64,000 nucleotides of DNA, from positions 39,249 to 103,248 of the forward strand of contig JAFRIR010000042.1 in assembly GCA_017432685.1 (NCBI GenBank), written 5' to 3'. Source of the DNA: Flexilinea sp. (GTDB lineage: Bacteria > Chloroflexota > Anaerolineae > Anaerolineales > Anaerolineaceae). Within the stretch, counting starts at the first letter, position 1; each line of letters opens with the position of its first letter. Under the pieces are notes generated by a model, which worked only from the letters and a program-made list of their open reading frames with translations, was not told the DNA's origin and made no database searches. Below, one piece after another: positions 26,111-34,697 of the stretch. The position numbers and the translations under genes are program-made.

Positions 26111-26971
26111 TTAACTTCTAAGTGCGTTTATTAACGCATTTGTGTATGCTTTAGATGCTTCGCTGGCATTATCTCCGTTTGCAAAAACATCCGCAAAAGC
26201 TTCTGCAAACGCTTCATGTATATTTAGCTCAGCATATCTGGATATCTGCCGTGTAGCAAGATTCTCGTCTTTTACTTTCAACCCCAGGGCTTTCAGTGCT
26301 TCTTTCCTGAGTGGTTTTAAGAAAGCCCCGTTGCTCCATTCCTTTTTCACTTGCAGATAATCTTCATAGTTTGCGTAAATTTTGCTCGGGCGAATATCGC
26401 CGTCATCAAATAGTTCCGGATACTTTTTTTCCAGTATTCGCGCCGTAATCGCATGAGCAAATTCATGAGCAATTACCGCTTCCGGCGTTCGGTTCTTGTG
26501 GAACCATCCGTTTTTATCGCCGTAAAGGTCAGGATCATCAAAGTTGTCCCAGCTTTGAGTAATAGACAATTGCCCAGTCAAACTCATTGAACCGTAGGTT
26601 CCAATTTCATATTTTGCATTAAATTCATGAACCTTCCCTTTCATTTCAGGGAATCGTGTTTCTAATTCATCTATTGTTTTTAATGCCCTTTTCAGCATTC
26701 CCAGGTCTTTGTTCAGAAACTCTTTATGAATAAAACCGGGTTTATATTTTTCCAACATCACTTTGCGCAATTCTTCTTCATCTTTTGCACTGTTCAGTTT
26801 ATCAAGAAATGACTTCTCCGGCGGCTGTTTCGCTGCCTGTCGTTTCTGTCTCTCCGCTGTCAGTGCGTCCTGGCGTCTGCGTTCCAGCTCGTCAATCTCG
26901 CTCTGCGGTGCGCCCCTGTCCCTGGCGTTTGCTATTCTCCGTGCTAATCTGTAGCTTGCCGATCCTCCCAT
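26111..26971 (-). CDS. Tagged (MGGS) zinc metallopeptidase
   Basis: 286 residues from MGGSASYRLARRIANARDRG. A charged helix (25-50) leads into the SFLDK helical domain (54-115) shared with two other tagged peptidases. IAHEFAHAITARIL places HEFAH at 169-173; HEAFAEAFADVFANGDNAS near the end supplies the likely third ligand. A small APES-motif gene follows 13 bases downstream. Confidence 0.8.
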   Translation of the reverse strand: MGGSASYRLARRIANARDRGAPQSEIDELERRRQDALTAERQKRQAAKQPPEKSFLDKLNSAKDEEELRKVMLEKYKPGFIHKEFLNKDLGMLKRALKTIDELETRFPEMKGKVHEFNAKYEIGTYGSMSLTGQLSITQSWDNFDDPDLYGDKNGWFHKNRTPEAVIAHEFAHAITARILEKKYPELFDDGDIRPSKIYANYEDYLQVKKEWSNGAFLKPLRKEALKALGLKVKDENLATRQISRYAELNIHEAFAEAFADVFANGDNASEASKAYTNALINALRS

Positions 26972-26985
26972 CTGTCCCTCCAATA

Positions 26986-27046
26986 AACAAAAGAAGGTCA
27001 GATTTGTTGTGTCTGACCTTCTCAGGGTTTCTATAAGTAATTATAC
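26986..27046 (-). promoter_or_regulatory. Late promoter-hairpin module, copy 10
   Basis: TATAAT (27040-27045), then AAACCCTGAGAAGGTCAGAC paired with TCTGACCTTC and TTTTG. The usual CCTAAG is CCTGAG here. Confidence 0.8.
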
Positions 27047-27084
27047 TTGATATTCCCCAATAAGGTCAGTTTTCCAACTTTCGC

Positions 27085-27945
27085 TCAAATTTGAGCGGGT
27101 AAAGCCAAATTATTTTTATTATACAGAAATTTATTAATAAAAAATCCTTGCCCCTTACCGGTCACCATGGTGACTTTGTAGATTATTGGATCACCACCCG
27201 GATTTTTCCGTACAGATTCCCGTATCTGGAATAGTCCCTGCTCTATTGCTTTTTGTGTTGGCATATTATAAGATGTTCCGCTCTTAATCAGGTAGCCGTT
27301 ATCTCGCATCCACTTGAAAAGGCGGTTCTGACCAATTTCAATTCCGTTCTGATAGAGGATTTTTGCCAACTCCCCGATGAGAATGCAGGTGTCAGAGGCT
27401 GTGACTGCATCAGCAAATTGCACTTTCGGGAGCATTATTGTATTTTCTTCTCTAAGTTTATCACGTTCCGCTTCTGCCAGCAACCGTGCATCCCGCTCAT
27501 CTACCAGTCTTTGCGCGACCTTAAGCAGAAAATCAGGATTGTCAAGTAATTCATTCGCGGCATACATGCCGTGTTTGCGGATTGATGGCAGAACATCATG
27601 TGTTACCCAACGCTTAAATCGCTTTAACTTTTCAATTCTTCTCGCAATTTCGATGGGGTACGCATCCTGTACCCCATTTTTATTAGCTTTTTGTGGCTGT
27701 AATGAAAACAAAATGGAATAAACTCCGCTCTCGTTTACTGCAATGACATTTTGTTTTCTACCCATCGAATCTTCTATTTCGACAATTTGTTTATCCTGGT
27801 CATCCACTCTTGCAAGTGTCCTGTTATGGTTAGTATCTCCGAAATATTGACAAATGTCTTTTCCAATGATCCACGGTTCATTGTCAATTTCAACTACCCT
27901 TAATTCCCCGAACTCAGGATTTTCAAATATCGTTATCTCATTCAT
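27085..27945 (-). CDS. Phage antirepressor, BRO-N plus KilAC domains
   Basis: 286 residues. BRO-N part: FGELRVVEIDNEPWIIGKDICQYFGDTNHNRTLARVDDQDKQ (about 12-55) and VTHDVLPSIRKHGMY (about 113-127). KilAC part: DERDARLLAEAERDKLREEN, VTASDTCILIGELAKILYQN, GQNRLFKWMRDNGYLI, ending QGFFINKFLYNKN. Such proteins counter a phage repressor or control the switch to lytic growth. It is the last gene of the operon from the early promoter at 29.47 kb. Confidence 0.9.
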   Translation of the reverse strand: MNEITIFENPEFGELRVVEIDNEPWIIGKDICQYFGDTNHNRTLARVDDQDKQIVEIEDSMGRKQNVIAVNESGVYSILFSLQPQKANKNGVQDAYPIEIARRIEKLKRFKRWVTHDVLPSIRKHGMYAANELLDNPDFLLKVAQRLVDERDARLLAEAERDKLREENTIMLPKVQFADAVTASDTCILIGELAKILYQNGIEIGQNRLFKWMRDNGYLIKSGTSYNMPTQKAIEQGLFQIRESVRKNPGGDPIIYKVTMVTGKGQGFFINKFLYNKNNLALPAQI

Positions 27946-27948
27946 TTC

Positions 27949-28350
27949 TTACTCCTTTTCTTCATCACCGAAATTGCACCGGCGCCCATCTCCGCCCTGA
28001 AACACCCGGTATTCCGTCGGCTCCGCAATCCTGACCGCATCATAATCACCACCCAGGAAATTGACCAATTTCAGAATTTCAGCCAGTGTCCACTTAAACC
28101 GGATCTCAGGCTTTTCCTTCGGATATTCGAGAATTATCTTATCGCCGGTCATCTGATGAATGCTGTCCACAAAGCCCGTCCGATCCCATTCGCACCAACT
28201 CGATTTTTGATTGTTTTTCCTGATTGCAATCAGTTCCAGGTAATATCCGCTTCCGTCTGCGGTGTGGAACGCCGTGCGAATCCGGCACGTACCCACATCA
28301 TTCATGTCATCCAAAGGCATCCCGGCACGCTCAAAAATCAATGTCTTCAT
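27949..28350 (-). CDS. Hypothetical early protein
   Basis: 133 residues from MKTLIFERAG, with GGGGG before the ATG. CRIRTAFHTADGSGYYLELI and FKWTLAEILKLVNFLGGDYD give a mixed alpha/beta protein. It overlaps the previous gene by 20 bases. No family recognised. Confidence 0.55.
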   Translation of the reverse strand: MKTLIFERAGMPLDDMNDVGTCRIRTAFHTADGSGYYLELIAIRKNNQKSSWCEWDRTGFVDSIHQMTGDKIILEYPKEKPEIRFKWTLAEILKLVNFLGGDYDAVRIAEPTEYRVFQGGDGRRCNFGDEEKE

Positions 28351-28798
28351 CGTCCCCCTCACTGTAGTCTTCGTATTCTTCGTCATCATCATCGCCATCA
28401 CACCATTCCAGATCTTCCGATTCCTGATAATCGTACATATCCTTTGTCGGTTCTGTCCTGAGTTCCGGGTGCTCCTTCAAGAATTCGAGTACCGCTTCAC
28501 TCAGCATACCCAGATACATCTCGTATTCATCCGTGAAAGGCAGCCCCCACAATCTGCTGACCACATCACCGACCTTCATGTCGCATTCCATCATCAGGAA
28601 CCGCGCAGGAGCATTACAGGTTTCCTTCCCGTAGCCAATTCCGATATGGTCGCCATCGTTGATAAAGCGATAACCAATTCTGCTGACTGCACGGACAATT
28701 TCCCCGGCTTTGCTTTCCGCTTTCCCACTGGGTGGAACCAGCTCGTCAAACAGATCACCCAGCATCTTTTCGTTTTTTGTGCAAAGACTATCTGTCAT
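28331..28798 (-). CDS. Hypothetical early protein with very acidic tail
   Basis: 155 residues; start ATG overlaps the previous stop (ATGA). The C-terminal 30 residues are almost all Asp, Glu and Tyr (DDDDEEYEDYSEGDDEDIDF), a DNA-mimic-like composition. Function unknown. Confidence 0.55.
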   Translation of the reverse strand: MTDSLCTKNEKMLGDLFDELVPPSGKAESKAGEIVRAVSRIGYRFINDGDHIGIGYGKETCNAPARFLMMECDMKVGDVVSRLWGLPFTDEYEMYLGMLSEAVLEFLKEHPELRTEPTKDMYDYQESEDLEWCDGDDDDEEYEDYSEGDDEDIDF

Positions 28799-29235
28799 CT
28801 CACACCTTCCAGTCTCTTTTTCTGGATTTTGCACCATGCCATCGTCCGATAATATATTTCGTCACGGTCTTCCAGCCCTTCACAGACATATTCATCCGGG
28901 TCGTAATAACCGCCGCGAATCGTCCGCCAGATTTTGTAATCTTCAAGCCATTCATCAATAGCTTCGATCGCATCTTCCGGTGTGTCGAAAATGTCGTTCA
29001 GCGATTCCAGATCCTCTTCCATATAGCTCAGGGAAATATCCATCGGGAGTTCTTCATTGTGATGACGATAGAGACCGTTCACTCTGCGAATAAATCCGCC
29101 GACGGTTTCAGTTTCATCATCCCATTCGTATTCTGCAATATACATGCAGCTGTTTTCGTTGGTAATATGCCCATCGCTGTCGAGACGAATTGCGCTGTAA
29201 TCGAAGTAGAGCTTGTAAACGTTGTTGTTTTTCAT
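28795..29235 (-). CDS. Hypothetical early protein
   Basis: 146 residues from MKNNNVYKLYFDYSAIRLDS after AAGGAGGTTGGC. Acidic, beta-rich start, then helices (TPEDAIEAIDEWLEDYKIWR). The pattern of describing an input strand and ending in a helical EAIDEWL segment recurs in phage accessory proteins. No family recognised. Confidence 0.55.
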   Translation of the reverse strand: MKNNNVYKLYFDYSAIRLDSDGHITNENSCMYIAEYEWDDETETVGGFIRRVNGLYRHHNEELPMDISLSYMEEDLESLNDIFDTPEDAIEAIDEWLEDYKIWRTIRGGYYDPDEYVCEGLEDRDEIYYRTMAWCKIQKKRLEGVR

Positions 29236-29246
29236 GCCAACCTCCT

Positions 29247-29414
29247 TTATGCCGCCAACATCATCTGGTTCCACACTGCCATCTTTTCGCCACTGCTGTA
29301 ACCGCAGTCGTCCAGCTCATCATAAGCTTCGATCATCGCAAATTCTTTTTCCTCTATAGAAGAAGCCTTCTTCAGTTCATTCAGAAAGTTTTTGTAAATG
29401 ATGTTCGCGTTCAT
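29247..29414 (-). CDS. Small hypothetical protein
   Basis: 55 residues (MNANIIYKNFLNELKKASSI ...), helical, with AAAGGAGT before the ATG. First gene of the operon from the early promoter copy 3. Confidence 0.5.
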   Translation of the reverse strand: MNANIIYKNFLNELKKASSIEEKEFAMIEAYDELDDCGYSSGEKMAVWNQMMLAA

Positions 29415-29464
29415 AATTACTCCTTTATTTGTCAACCTTATTTATTTGCTTTCATCTATATATA

Positions 29465-29492
29465 ATTATAATCATTATTATATAATTGTCAA
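29465..29492 (-). promoter_or_regulatory. Early promoter, copy 3
   Basis: TTGACA (29487-29492), 16 bases, TATAAT (29465-29470), then TATATATAGATGAAAGC. Drives the operon ending with the antirepressor. Confidence 0.85.
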
Positions 29493-29526
29493 TATTTATT
29501 TTCGCTATTATGATCATTCAAAGCAA

Positions 29527-29560
29527 AAAAAAATAGGGGTGTCTGTCCCCTATTCTCTAT
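29527..29560 (-). terminator. Rho-independent terminator
   Basis: Minus strand AATAGGGG / CCCCTATT stem followed by a long T-run, after the zinc-ribbon gene at 29604. It ends the long operon that starts near 35.7 kb. Confidence 0.85.
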
Positions 29561-29603
29561 TGACTGAAAGAATAATTCAGCCTGGTATATATTCCAATGT
29601 TTT

Positions 29604-29960
29604 CTATCTGTTCCAGTCCTTAACGGCGTTATTGACTGCTGACCGCCCGATATCATGCCATTTTGTACTCATCCCGCACTGCGCACAGCTCACGCTGACA
29701 GAATGATGTACTTCGTTCCATCCGCTGTTGCTGTTGCCGAAATTAATCCTTCCTTTTCCACCGCAATACCGGCATGGTTTGAGCCTTTTCTCCGCTATCT
29801 CTATTTGCTTTCTGTTCCACTCATTCCGTGTCTCGTCATACGTTCCGCTGCTGATCAGTTTCAAGTGGCAATTCGGGCACTCTATATTTCGCTGCTTGAA
29901 CGATTCGACTGTAATACCCGTTCCGCACTGAGCGCAATCCAAAAATGTATCAATCTGCAT
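29604..29960 (-). CDS. Double zinc-ribbon protein with Lar-like C-terminus
   Basis: 118 residues from the ATG. First ribbon: CAQC ... CPNC; second: LKPCRYCGGKGRINFG ... VSCAQCGMSTKW ... AVKDWNR. The second half follows the pattern of Lar-type restriction alleviation proteins, small zinc-ribbon phage proteins. A TTG start 15 bases upstream is possible. It directly follows the RNA ligase gene. Confidence 0.7.
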   Translation of the reverse strand: MQIDTFLDCAQCGTGITVESFKQRNIECPNCHLKLISSGTYDETRNEWNRKQIEIAEKRLKPCRYCGGKGRINFGNSNSGWNEVHHSVSVSCAQCGMSTKWHDIGRSAVNNAVKDWNR

Positions 29961-29961
29961 A

Positions 29962-31986
29962 TCAATCCAATCCAAGAAACGCCAGTGATTTTTTTATCGG
30001 CATTCTCATCAGCCATTCCCGGACATCATAATACGGATCCTTTCTCTTTGCGAACAGATAAGCCCGGAGCGGATTCTGTTTCACGGCATCGGCGAAGTCC
30101 TTCTGCGTGGCGTATTCGGTTTTGCTGATTTCTCTCCACTCCTGCTCAGCGTTTCCACAGAAATCCTCGATTTTCTGCAATACCCTGTCCACTTTTTCCT
30201 TCTGCTCCGGCGCATAGGCAAGGAAATCATCCAGCTGGTCATTCCGTATCAGCTTCAGGATCCGTCTGTCCGTTATGGTTCCGTTCATCCTGGTGTGGGC
30301 TGCGAGCAGATATTCAGGGGACTTGACTTTGATACGGTTTCCGGCATCATCGTTGACAACAAACCCTTCCTCATCCTTGCTCATCATCTGTGCTGCGGCA
30401 ATCACGTCATCCAGTTTTCGGATATAGTATTGTTTCGGGTACTTTATCTTCGCCTCAGGCGCAAAATGTGGAATATCGAAGATCTCTATTCCGCTGTGGG
30501 TCTCCCGGCAGGCAAGGTAATATACACCATCCTCATAAGGAATGACTATTTGTGTTTCCGGGGAAGTCAGCTCGAACATATAGGTCCGTGTCTTATCCAG
30601 TGTGCTCCCCAGGGTCTGAATATCCGTTCCCAAAGCACGTACAAAGATATCCCCGAAGGAAATCTCATCATCGTCACCGACGGGAGCATCGAAAGCATCG
30701 ATCGTGCCGTTTGTAGACAAATGCCATTGTCCGTCATCATACCAACATTTTACAAGGCTTCCGTCAACCTTCTCTGTTACCCGTGCCGTTTTCCAGTCAA
30801 TATCCGCTGCAAATTCTTCCCCGTAATTGAAGAATTTATCGAACGGCCGGCAGACGTAATAAATACAATCGCTGTTGAATCCTTCATCATGAACCACTCG
30901 CAGAATACATCCGCGGCATTCCCGTGATACACGGTAGCTCATATCAGTGGCGAACTGATTGTATTTCAGCAGTACATATTCACCCTTTTCCCGAATCGTC
31001 ATGGAAAACGGTGCCTTTCGAAGCCGTTCTTTCCAGTCAGGAAAAACGTGAACAAATTCGATCAGAGAAAATGCTTTATATTTTTCCTGTGTTATCTGTC
31101 CGGCTTCATCTGCTCTGCGGAGCATTACCAATTTTTCATACAGTTCTATTCCGTAATGCTCTATGAATTCGCCTTTCTTGAAGAAGTCACGGTAGACAGC
31201 ATCGTGATTGTGAATCAGCCTTGCAACGTTCTTTGTGTGTTCTGATATTTCCTTTCCCTGCACCTTATCGCACAGATACAGATAGGCGCTGACATTCTCA
31301 TGCTGAAAGAAATGGGCGCCGTTCTCATACTCAGTCCTGGTATACAGCTTCCCGAAATCATGATACAATGCAGCCTCCCGCACGTCATCCGGCGCATCTT
31401 TCGGAAGGGCAGCACGCACCAGTTGTGTATGGTGCCCGACGTTTTCCACGTGATATTTTCCTGTCTGGTCGACATCAAACAGTTTCGGGAGTATTGCATC
31501 GGCAATCTGTGTATCAGTGTGCCGGTATGGATTATAGAAACAGATCTTATCGAATCCCTCATGCAGTTCCGGCATAAAGAACATCGTCATCTGCCGATAT
31601 ACAACATAGTCCGGCACCTGCCTGTCACGGCAGCGCTGATTGGCAATGGCTTCATCCGGCGGCGCAAGAATCACATAGCATTCCTTCTGCACATCGACAC
31701 CGCGGACTCGGCACTGATTCAGTACATTCCGCCTGGCTTTTCTGGACAGGTTGGTCGCATCGAAAATAACGTCTTTTCCTTCTGAAAGGAATTTCTTGAC
31801 ACGCCGGTATGCTTCCTGGAATACCTTCTCATGATCCTGCTGTATGCTTTCATCACCGTACAGCTCTTCCCGAATGCTGTCAGACGATACAACCCAGGCG
31901 TTCGGGTATTGATTCAGCAAGTCATGTTTGACGAATGTAGTCTTACCGCTTCCGGTGATTCCGACCATAATAATGAATTTTGGCAT
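29962..31986 (-). CDS. Three-domain RNA repair enzyme: polynucleotide kinase - HD phosphohydrolase - RNA ligase (Rnl1-like)
   Basis: 674 residues. Kinase domain 1-165: P-loop GITGSGKTT (9-17), Asp in VSSDSIRE, DATNLSRKARR (76-86). HD domain 180-300: HHTQLV (185), YHDFGKL (208-214), HNHD (259-262). Ligase domain 330-600: nucleotidyl lysine K406 in TEKVDGSL, motif III YMFELTSPE, motif IV DEEGFVV, motif V KVKSPEY. The chain could phosphorylate 5' ends, remove 3' or cyclic phosphates and reseal, thus repairing cleaved tRNA or other RNA, as T4 Pnkp and Rnl1 do with two proteins. The nearby tRNA cluster and the Thg1-like enzyme fit this role. Confidence 0.88.
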   Translation of the reverse strand: MPKFIIMVGITGSGKTTFVKHDLLNQYPNAWVVSSDSIREELYGDESIQQDHEKVFQEAYRRVKKFLSEGKDVIFDATNLSRKARRNVLNQCRVRGVDVQKECYVILAPPDEAIANQRCRDRQVPDYVVYRQMTMFFMPELHEGFDKICFYNPYRHTDTQIADAILPKLFDVDQTGKYHVENVGHHTQLVRAALPKDAPDDVREAALYHDFGKLYTRTEYENGAHFFQHENVSAYLYLCDKVQGKEISEHTKNVARLIHNHDAVYRDFFKKGEFIEHYGIELYEKLVMLRRADEAGQITQEKYKAFSLIEFVHVFPDWKERLRKAPFSMTIREKGEYVLLKYNQFATDMSYRVSRECRGCILRVVHDEGFNSDCIYYVCRPFDKFFNYGEEFAADIDWKTARVTEKVDGSLVKCWYDDGQWHLSTNGTIDAFDAPVGDDDEISFGDIFVRALGTDIQTLGSTLDKTRTYMFELTSPETQIVIPYEDGVYYLACRETHSGIEIFDIPHFAPEAKIKYPKQYYIRKLDDVIAAAQMMSKDEEGFVVNDDAGNRIKVKSPEYLLAAHTRMNGTITDRRILKLIRNDQLDDFLAYAPEQKEKVDRVLQKIEDFCGNAEQEWREISKTEYATQKDFADAVKQNPLRAYLFAKRKDPYYDVREWLMRMPIKKSLAFLGLD

Positions 31987-32068
31987 GTCAGGTTCTCCTT
32001 TGTTTTAAGTGTATCGTATTTTGATCTTTAAAACCTTTATTCGTTCAATTTCACAGACACCACCATCC

Positions 32069-32237
32069 GACATTACCGACCATTTTGCCGGCGTTGACAA
32101 AATGGTCGTTTTGGTGATAATTATGAATTATTACATATCAATACTGCATCTGTACACTGTTGATCCACTCTTTGACATTGCCAACCATTTTGCGGATGTC
32201 CGCAAATTGGTCGTTCCGGTGAATTATATGATTATTT
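32069..32237 (-). repeat. Two tandem hairpin repeats upstream of the RNA repair gene
   Basis: Copies at 32069-32132 and 32174-32237. On the minus strand each has CACC-(3-5 nt)-CGACCA(A/T)TTTG ... CAAAATGG(T)-CGG/TGG-(T/C)AATGTC. Copy 1 has a perfect 10-bp stem (GACCATTTTG), copy 2 a longer stem with one mismatch (CCAATTTGCGGA / TCCGCAAAATGG). The spacer of 255 bases holds no gene. Candidate leader regulatory RNA or protein-binding sites controlling the RNA repair gene. Confidence 0.6.
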
Positions 32238-32242
32238 ATTCT

Positions 32243-32440
32243 TTATTTCCCGTCTGTGTGTTCTGCTTCCACGCTGCTGTGTTCCAGGCTGTACCGCAAC
32301 GCAACATCGACCCATTCCTTTGCTTTGCAGATATACTGCATCACATCCTTGTAGTCCCGGAGATAGTCCACAGCTTCGGCTATGTCGTCAGCATCCGGCT
32401 CTCCGAATCTCAGTTTGAATATCAGGTCATCCAGCGTCAT
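32243..32440 (-). CDS. Small helical protein
   Basis: 65 residues. DDIAEAVDYLRDYKDVMQYI resembles the DALYYLKEYK segment found in several small proteins of this window (33008, 56392, 56776). Its ATG is inside the end of the upstream gene. Function unknown. Confidence 0.5.
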   Translation of the reverse strand: MTLDDLIFKLRFGEPDADDIAEAVDYLRDYKDVMQYICKAKEWVDVALRYSLEHSSVEAEHTDGK

Positions 32441-32819
32441 TTTTTGTCATCCGATCTTTTGTCATCTGCAAATAGAGCCGCCGCTGATTTTCTATCAGCT
32501 TTTGGATATTCTCTTCTATCCAATCCTGACACGTGTCGTCGCCCTGTTTAATCGGGCAAATATCGCACTGATTCCGCAAACAATTGATTGCGGCTTTTTC
32601 CAGGACATCAAACGCTCCCAACGTCTGTCGGCTCGCTTCGTCTGCTAACTGCTGAAACAAATCAGTATCTGATTCCGCCTCGCAGTGGAATTCGCAGATG
32701 TCTCCGAAATGGAATTCTTTATTATCCTGGCTCAGTTCAAAAATAGGCTCTGTCACGCGTTTCACTCCTTCCCATTTTACGGCTTTCCCGTCAGTAGTTT
32801 TCAGATACAAGTCATTCAT
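32427..32819 (-). CDS. Hypothetical Cys-containing protein
   Basis: 130 residues. NCLRNQCDICPIKQGDDTCQDW has four cysteines that could bind zinc; the end is a helix (IQKLIENQRRLYLQMTK). Start overlaps the preceding stop (ATGA). Unknown family. Confidence 0.5.
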   Translation of the reverse strand: MNDLYLKTTDGKAVKWEGVKRVTEPIFELSQDNKEFHFGDICEFHCEAESDTDLFQQLADEASRQTLGAFDVLEKAAINCLRNQCDICPIKQGDDTCQDWIEENIQKLIENQRRLYLQMTKDRMTKNDAG

Positions 32820-33004
32820 ATTTCAATGTCTTCCCTAATCTCAAAAAAATGACAGTAATCGATGTATTCCATATTACAGCCGAAATAATCGCAGTATCCT
32901 TCCTCATTACTTTGCTTTTTCCAGCAGGAACAGTTTTCGCAAATTACTTTGTAAAACAGATGCGCGTTATTCAGCATTTCCCCGGCGTAAAATAATTTTC
33001 CCAT
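32816..33004 (-). CDS. Small Cys-rich protein
   Basis: 62 residues with CENCSCWKK, YCDYFGCNMEYIDYCHFFE: seven cysteines and a C-terminal CHFF typical of small zinc- or metal-binding phage proteins. Overlaps its downstream neighbour by 4 bases. Confidence 0.55.
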   Translation of the reverse strand: MGKLFYAGEMLNNAHLFYKVICENCSCWKKQSNEEGYCDYFGCNMEYIDYCHFFEIREDIEI

Positions 33005-33007
33005 TTT

Positions 33008-33574
33008 TTATTTCACCTCTTTTCTGAAAAACAAATGTGACGGTTCATCACAAAACACGCCCGTTAACGGCCATTGACTTTTATCCTCAAAATAAATATA
33101 TTTATCGTCAATTTTTTGGATAATGTGCCAGAAATTACAGTTATACCAAAGATCTAATGCGAATACCGGCTTCCCGACCATCTGTCTCATCTCGTCAAGG
33201 GTCAGCGGATCGTTCTTATCGTGCTTATACCTGTAGGCATTCCAATGTATTCCACAATCCTCTCTATCGAAATACAATCCAGTGAATGTGTACAAATAAT
33301 TATCGTAGACGCCAGTAAGAATATCCCAATCCTTTAAATTGTCGAACCATACCGGCATATCATCCATTTGTCTGATTTCGTCCCAAGTTAGGGGTTTGTT
33401 TTCCAATTCTGAAATATTATCGGATTTATTTAACGTTTCCGCTTGTTTTTGGTAATCAAGCATTTCCTTATACTGCTCCATATAATACAGAGCATCGGCG
33501 CAATCTTCAGGACATATCCTGTGATACCTAAAAGTATTGATACAGTCGTTAAGACTTTTTCTTTCCCGATTCAT
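33008..33574 (-). CDS. Protein with duplicated LTWDEIRQM-PVW domain
   Basis: 188 residues from the ATG after GAGG. The N-terminal helical part CPEDCADALYYMEQYKEML is followed by two copies of a small domain: PLTWDEIRQMDDMPVWF ... (about 73-130) and PLTLDEMRQMVGKPVFALDL (about 128-185). One copy is also in the product of 56392-56775. These modules look like shuffled building blocks of unknown function. Confidence 0.6.
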   Translation of the reverse strand: MNRERKSLNDCINTFRYHRICPEDCADALYYMEQYKEMLDYQKQAETLNKSDNISELENKPLTWDEIRQMDDMPVWFDNLKDWDILTGVYDNYLYTFTGLYFDREDCGIHWNAYRYKHDKNDPLTLDEMRQMVGKPVFALDLWYNCNFWHIIQKIDDKYIYFEDKSQWPLTGVFCDEPSHLFFRKEVK

Positions 33575-33586
33575 ATAAAACCTCAC

Positions 33587-33922
33587 TCAGATATCGCCGG
33601 CTTCTCTATGGATCGACTTGATTGTATCAAAGCCGTCAGGAAATCTTTTCCGCAGTTTATCAATGTTCATCTGCATGACATCATCAAGGTTCCATCCGCA
33701 AGCCGTGCAATACTCGGCGATAAACCAGAGCAAATCGCCGACTTCCTTTTTTCTGTGTTCATCAGAAGTTTCTTGATGACCTTGATACTTCTTTTGGTAA
33801 ATGGAGTGTAGCTCACCGATCTCACCAACCATACCGTGCAATGCATGATATTCTTTTTCCTCATTCGCCATGCCTGGGGCAATAGTCCTGTTCGCTAATT
33901 TTTGGTATTCGTTCCCCGTCAT
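33587..33922 (-). CDS. MazG-like nucleotide pyrophosphohydrolase
   Basis: 111 residues. EEKEYHALHGMVGEIGELHS ... KKEVGDLLWFIAEYC has the EExxE ... ExxD pattern of the MazG/all-alpha NTP pyrophosphatase fold. It may adjust nucleotide or ppGpp pools during infection. It overlaps its upstream neighbour by 4 bases. Confidence 0.8.
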   Translation of the reverse strand: MTGNEYQKLANRTIAPGMANEEKEYHALHGMVGEIGELHSIYQKKYQGHQETSDEHRKKEVGDLLWFIAEYCTACGWNLDDVMQMNIDKLRKRFPDGFDTIKSIHREAGDI

Positions 33923-34407
33923 AATACTTTCCTTCCTGATGGTATTTTGTTGTTAATTTTCCGCAATTCTTCTACCGGAGCCACCTCCCCAGACGACAAT
34001 ATTGCCGACAGTCCAATAATAAAAGCGGTGTTATCGTATTTTGTCTGCACATTGACCGAATCGACAAACATTTGAGCTAATTTCAGGCGATCCTGTCCTT
34101 CTTTTGTTTCGCAAGTTTTCAGTTGCTCCAACAAACCGTCGACATACTGTTGAATTTCATCTTTCCACTTTACTATCTCTTCTCTTTCCTTCTGGTATTG
34201 ACCACGAAGATTATGAAGATATCGTTCAGTGTCAGCACATTCCTGTTTTAGCTTTTCCAGGTGGTTCTCGATATCATATTGTTCTGTGTAGCTGGTTCCG
34301 CTGTTCGCAAGTATATCCAAAACAACAGCAACTGTTTTTGATTCGCATTGTGCCTTCGTCAGTCCCCGCCTTAGCATTTCCTCTTTAAGACAATCTAAAC
34401 CCGTCAT
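33919..34407 (-). CDS. Coiled-coil hypothetical protein
   Basis: 162 residues with a coiled coil (about 45-115, HLEKLKQECADTERYLHNLR) and a hydrophobic AFIIGLSAILSS stretch near 130-141. Overlaps both neighbours by 4 bases. Unknown family. Confidence 0.5.
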   Translation of the reverse strand: MTGLDCLKEEMLRRGLTKAQCESKTVAVVLDILANSGTSYTEQYDIENHLEKLKQECADTERYLHNLRGQYQKEREEIVKWKDEIQQYVDGLLEQLKTCETKEGQDRLKLAQMFVDSVNVQTKYDNTAFIIGLSAILSSGEVAPVEELRKINNKIPSGRKVL

Positions 34408-34697
34408 ATTTTTCCTTCCTTTACCGGCTCAGCACTCCAGCAAAACCAGTCTTCCGCCATACACAGCCCTATCACCCGGCACTCACCGCTCGCCTGATTG
34501 AACTTCCTGCAATCAACACAATAGCACTTCGCCAGCGGCGGTTTATCGAATCTGTGCTGCTGCTTATACCGGATTCTTTGCCGTCTGATTACTTCTCGAA
34601 TCGCCTCACCTGCAAAAATCAGAAGGCAAATAATACACGCAAGAGAAAAAATAAAGCCAAACAAAGCAAAAATAGGGATTAAGTCTTTTAATGTCAT
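34404..34697 (-). CDS. Membrane protein with Cys-rich cytoplasmic tail
   Basis: 97 residues: an N-terminal transmembrane helix (about 7-30), a basic segment RRQRIRYKQQHRF and a cysteine cluster CYCVDCRK ... CRVIGLCMAEDWFCW that may bind zinc. Unknown role. Confidence 0.5.
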   Translation of the reverse strand: MTLKDLIPIFALFGFIFSLACIICLLIFAGEAIREVIRRQRIRYKQQHRFDKPPLAKCYCVDCRKFNQASGECRVIGLCMAEDWFCWSAEPVKEGKI

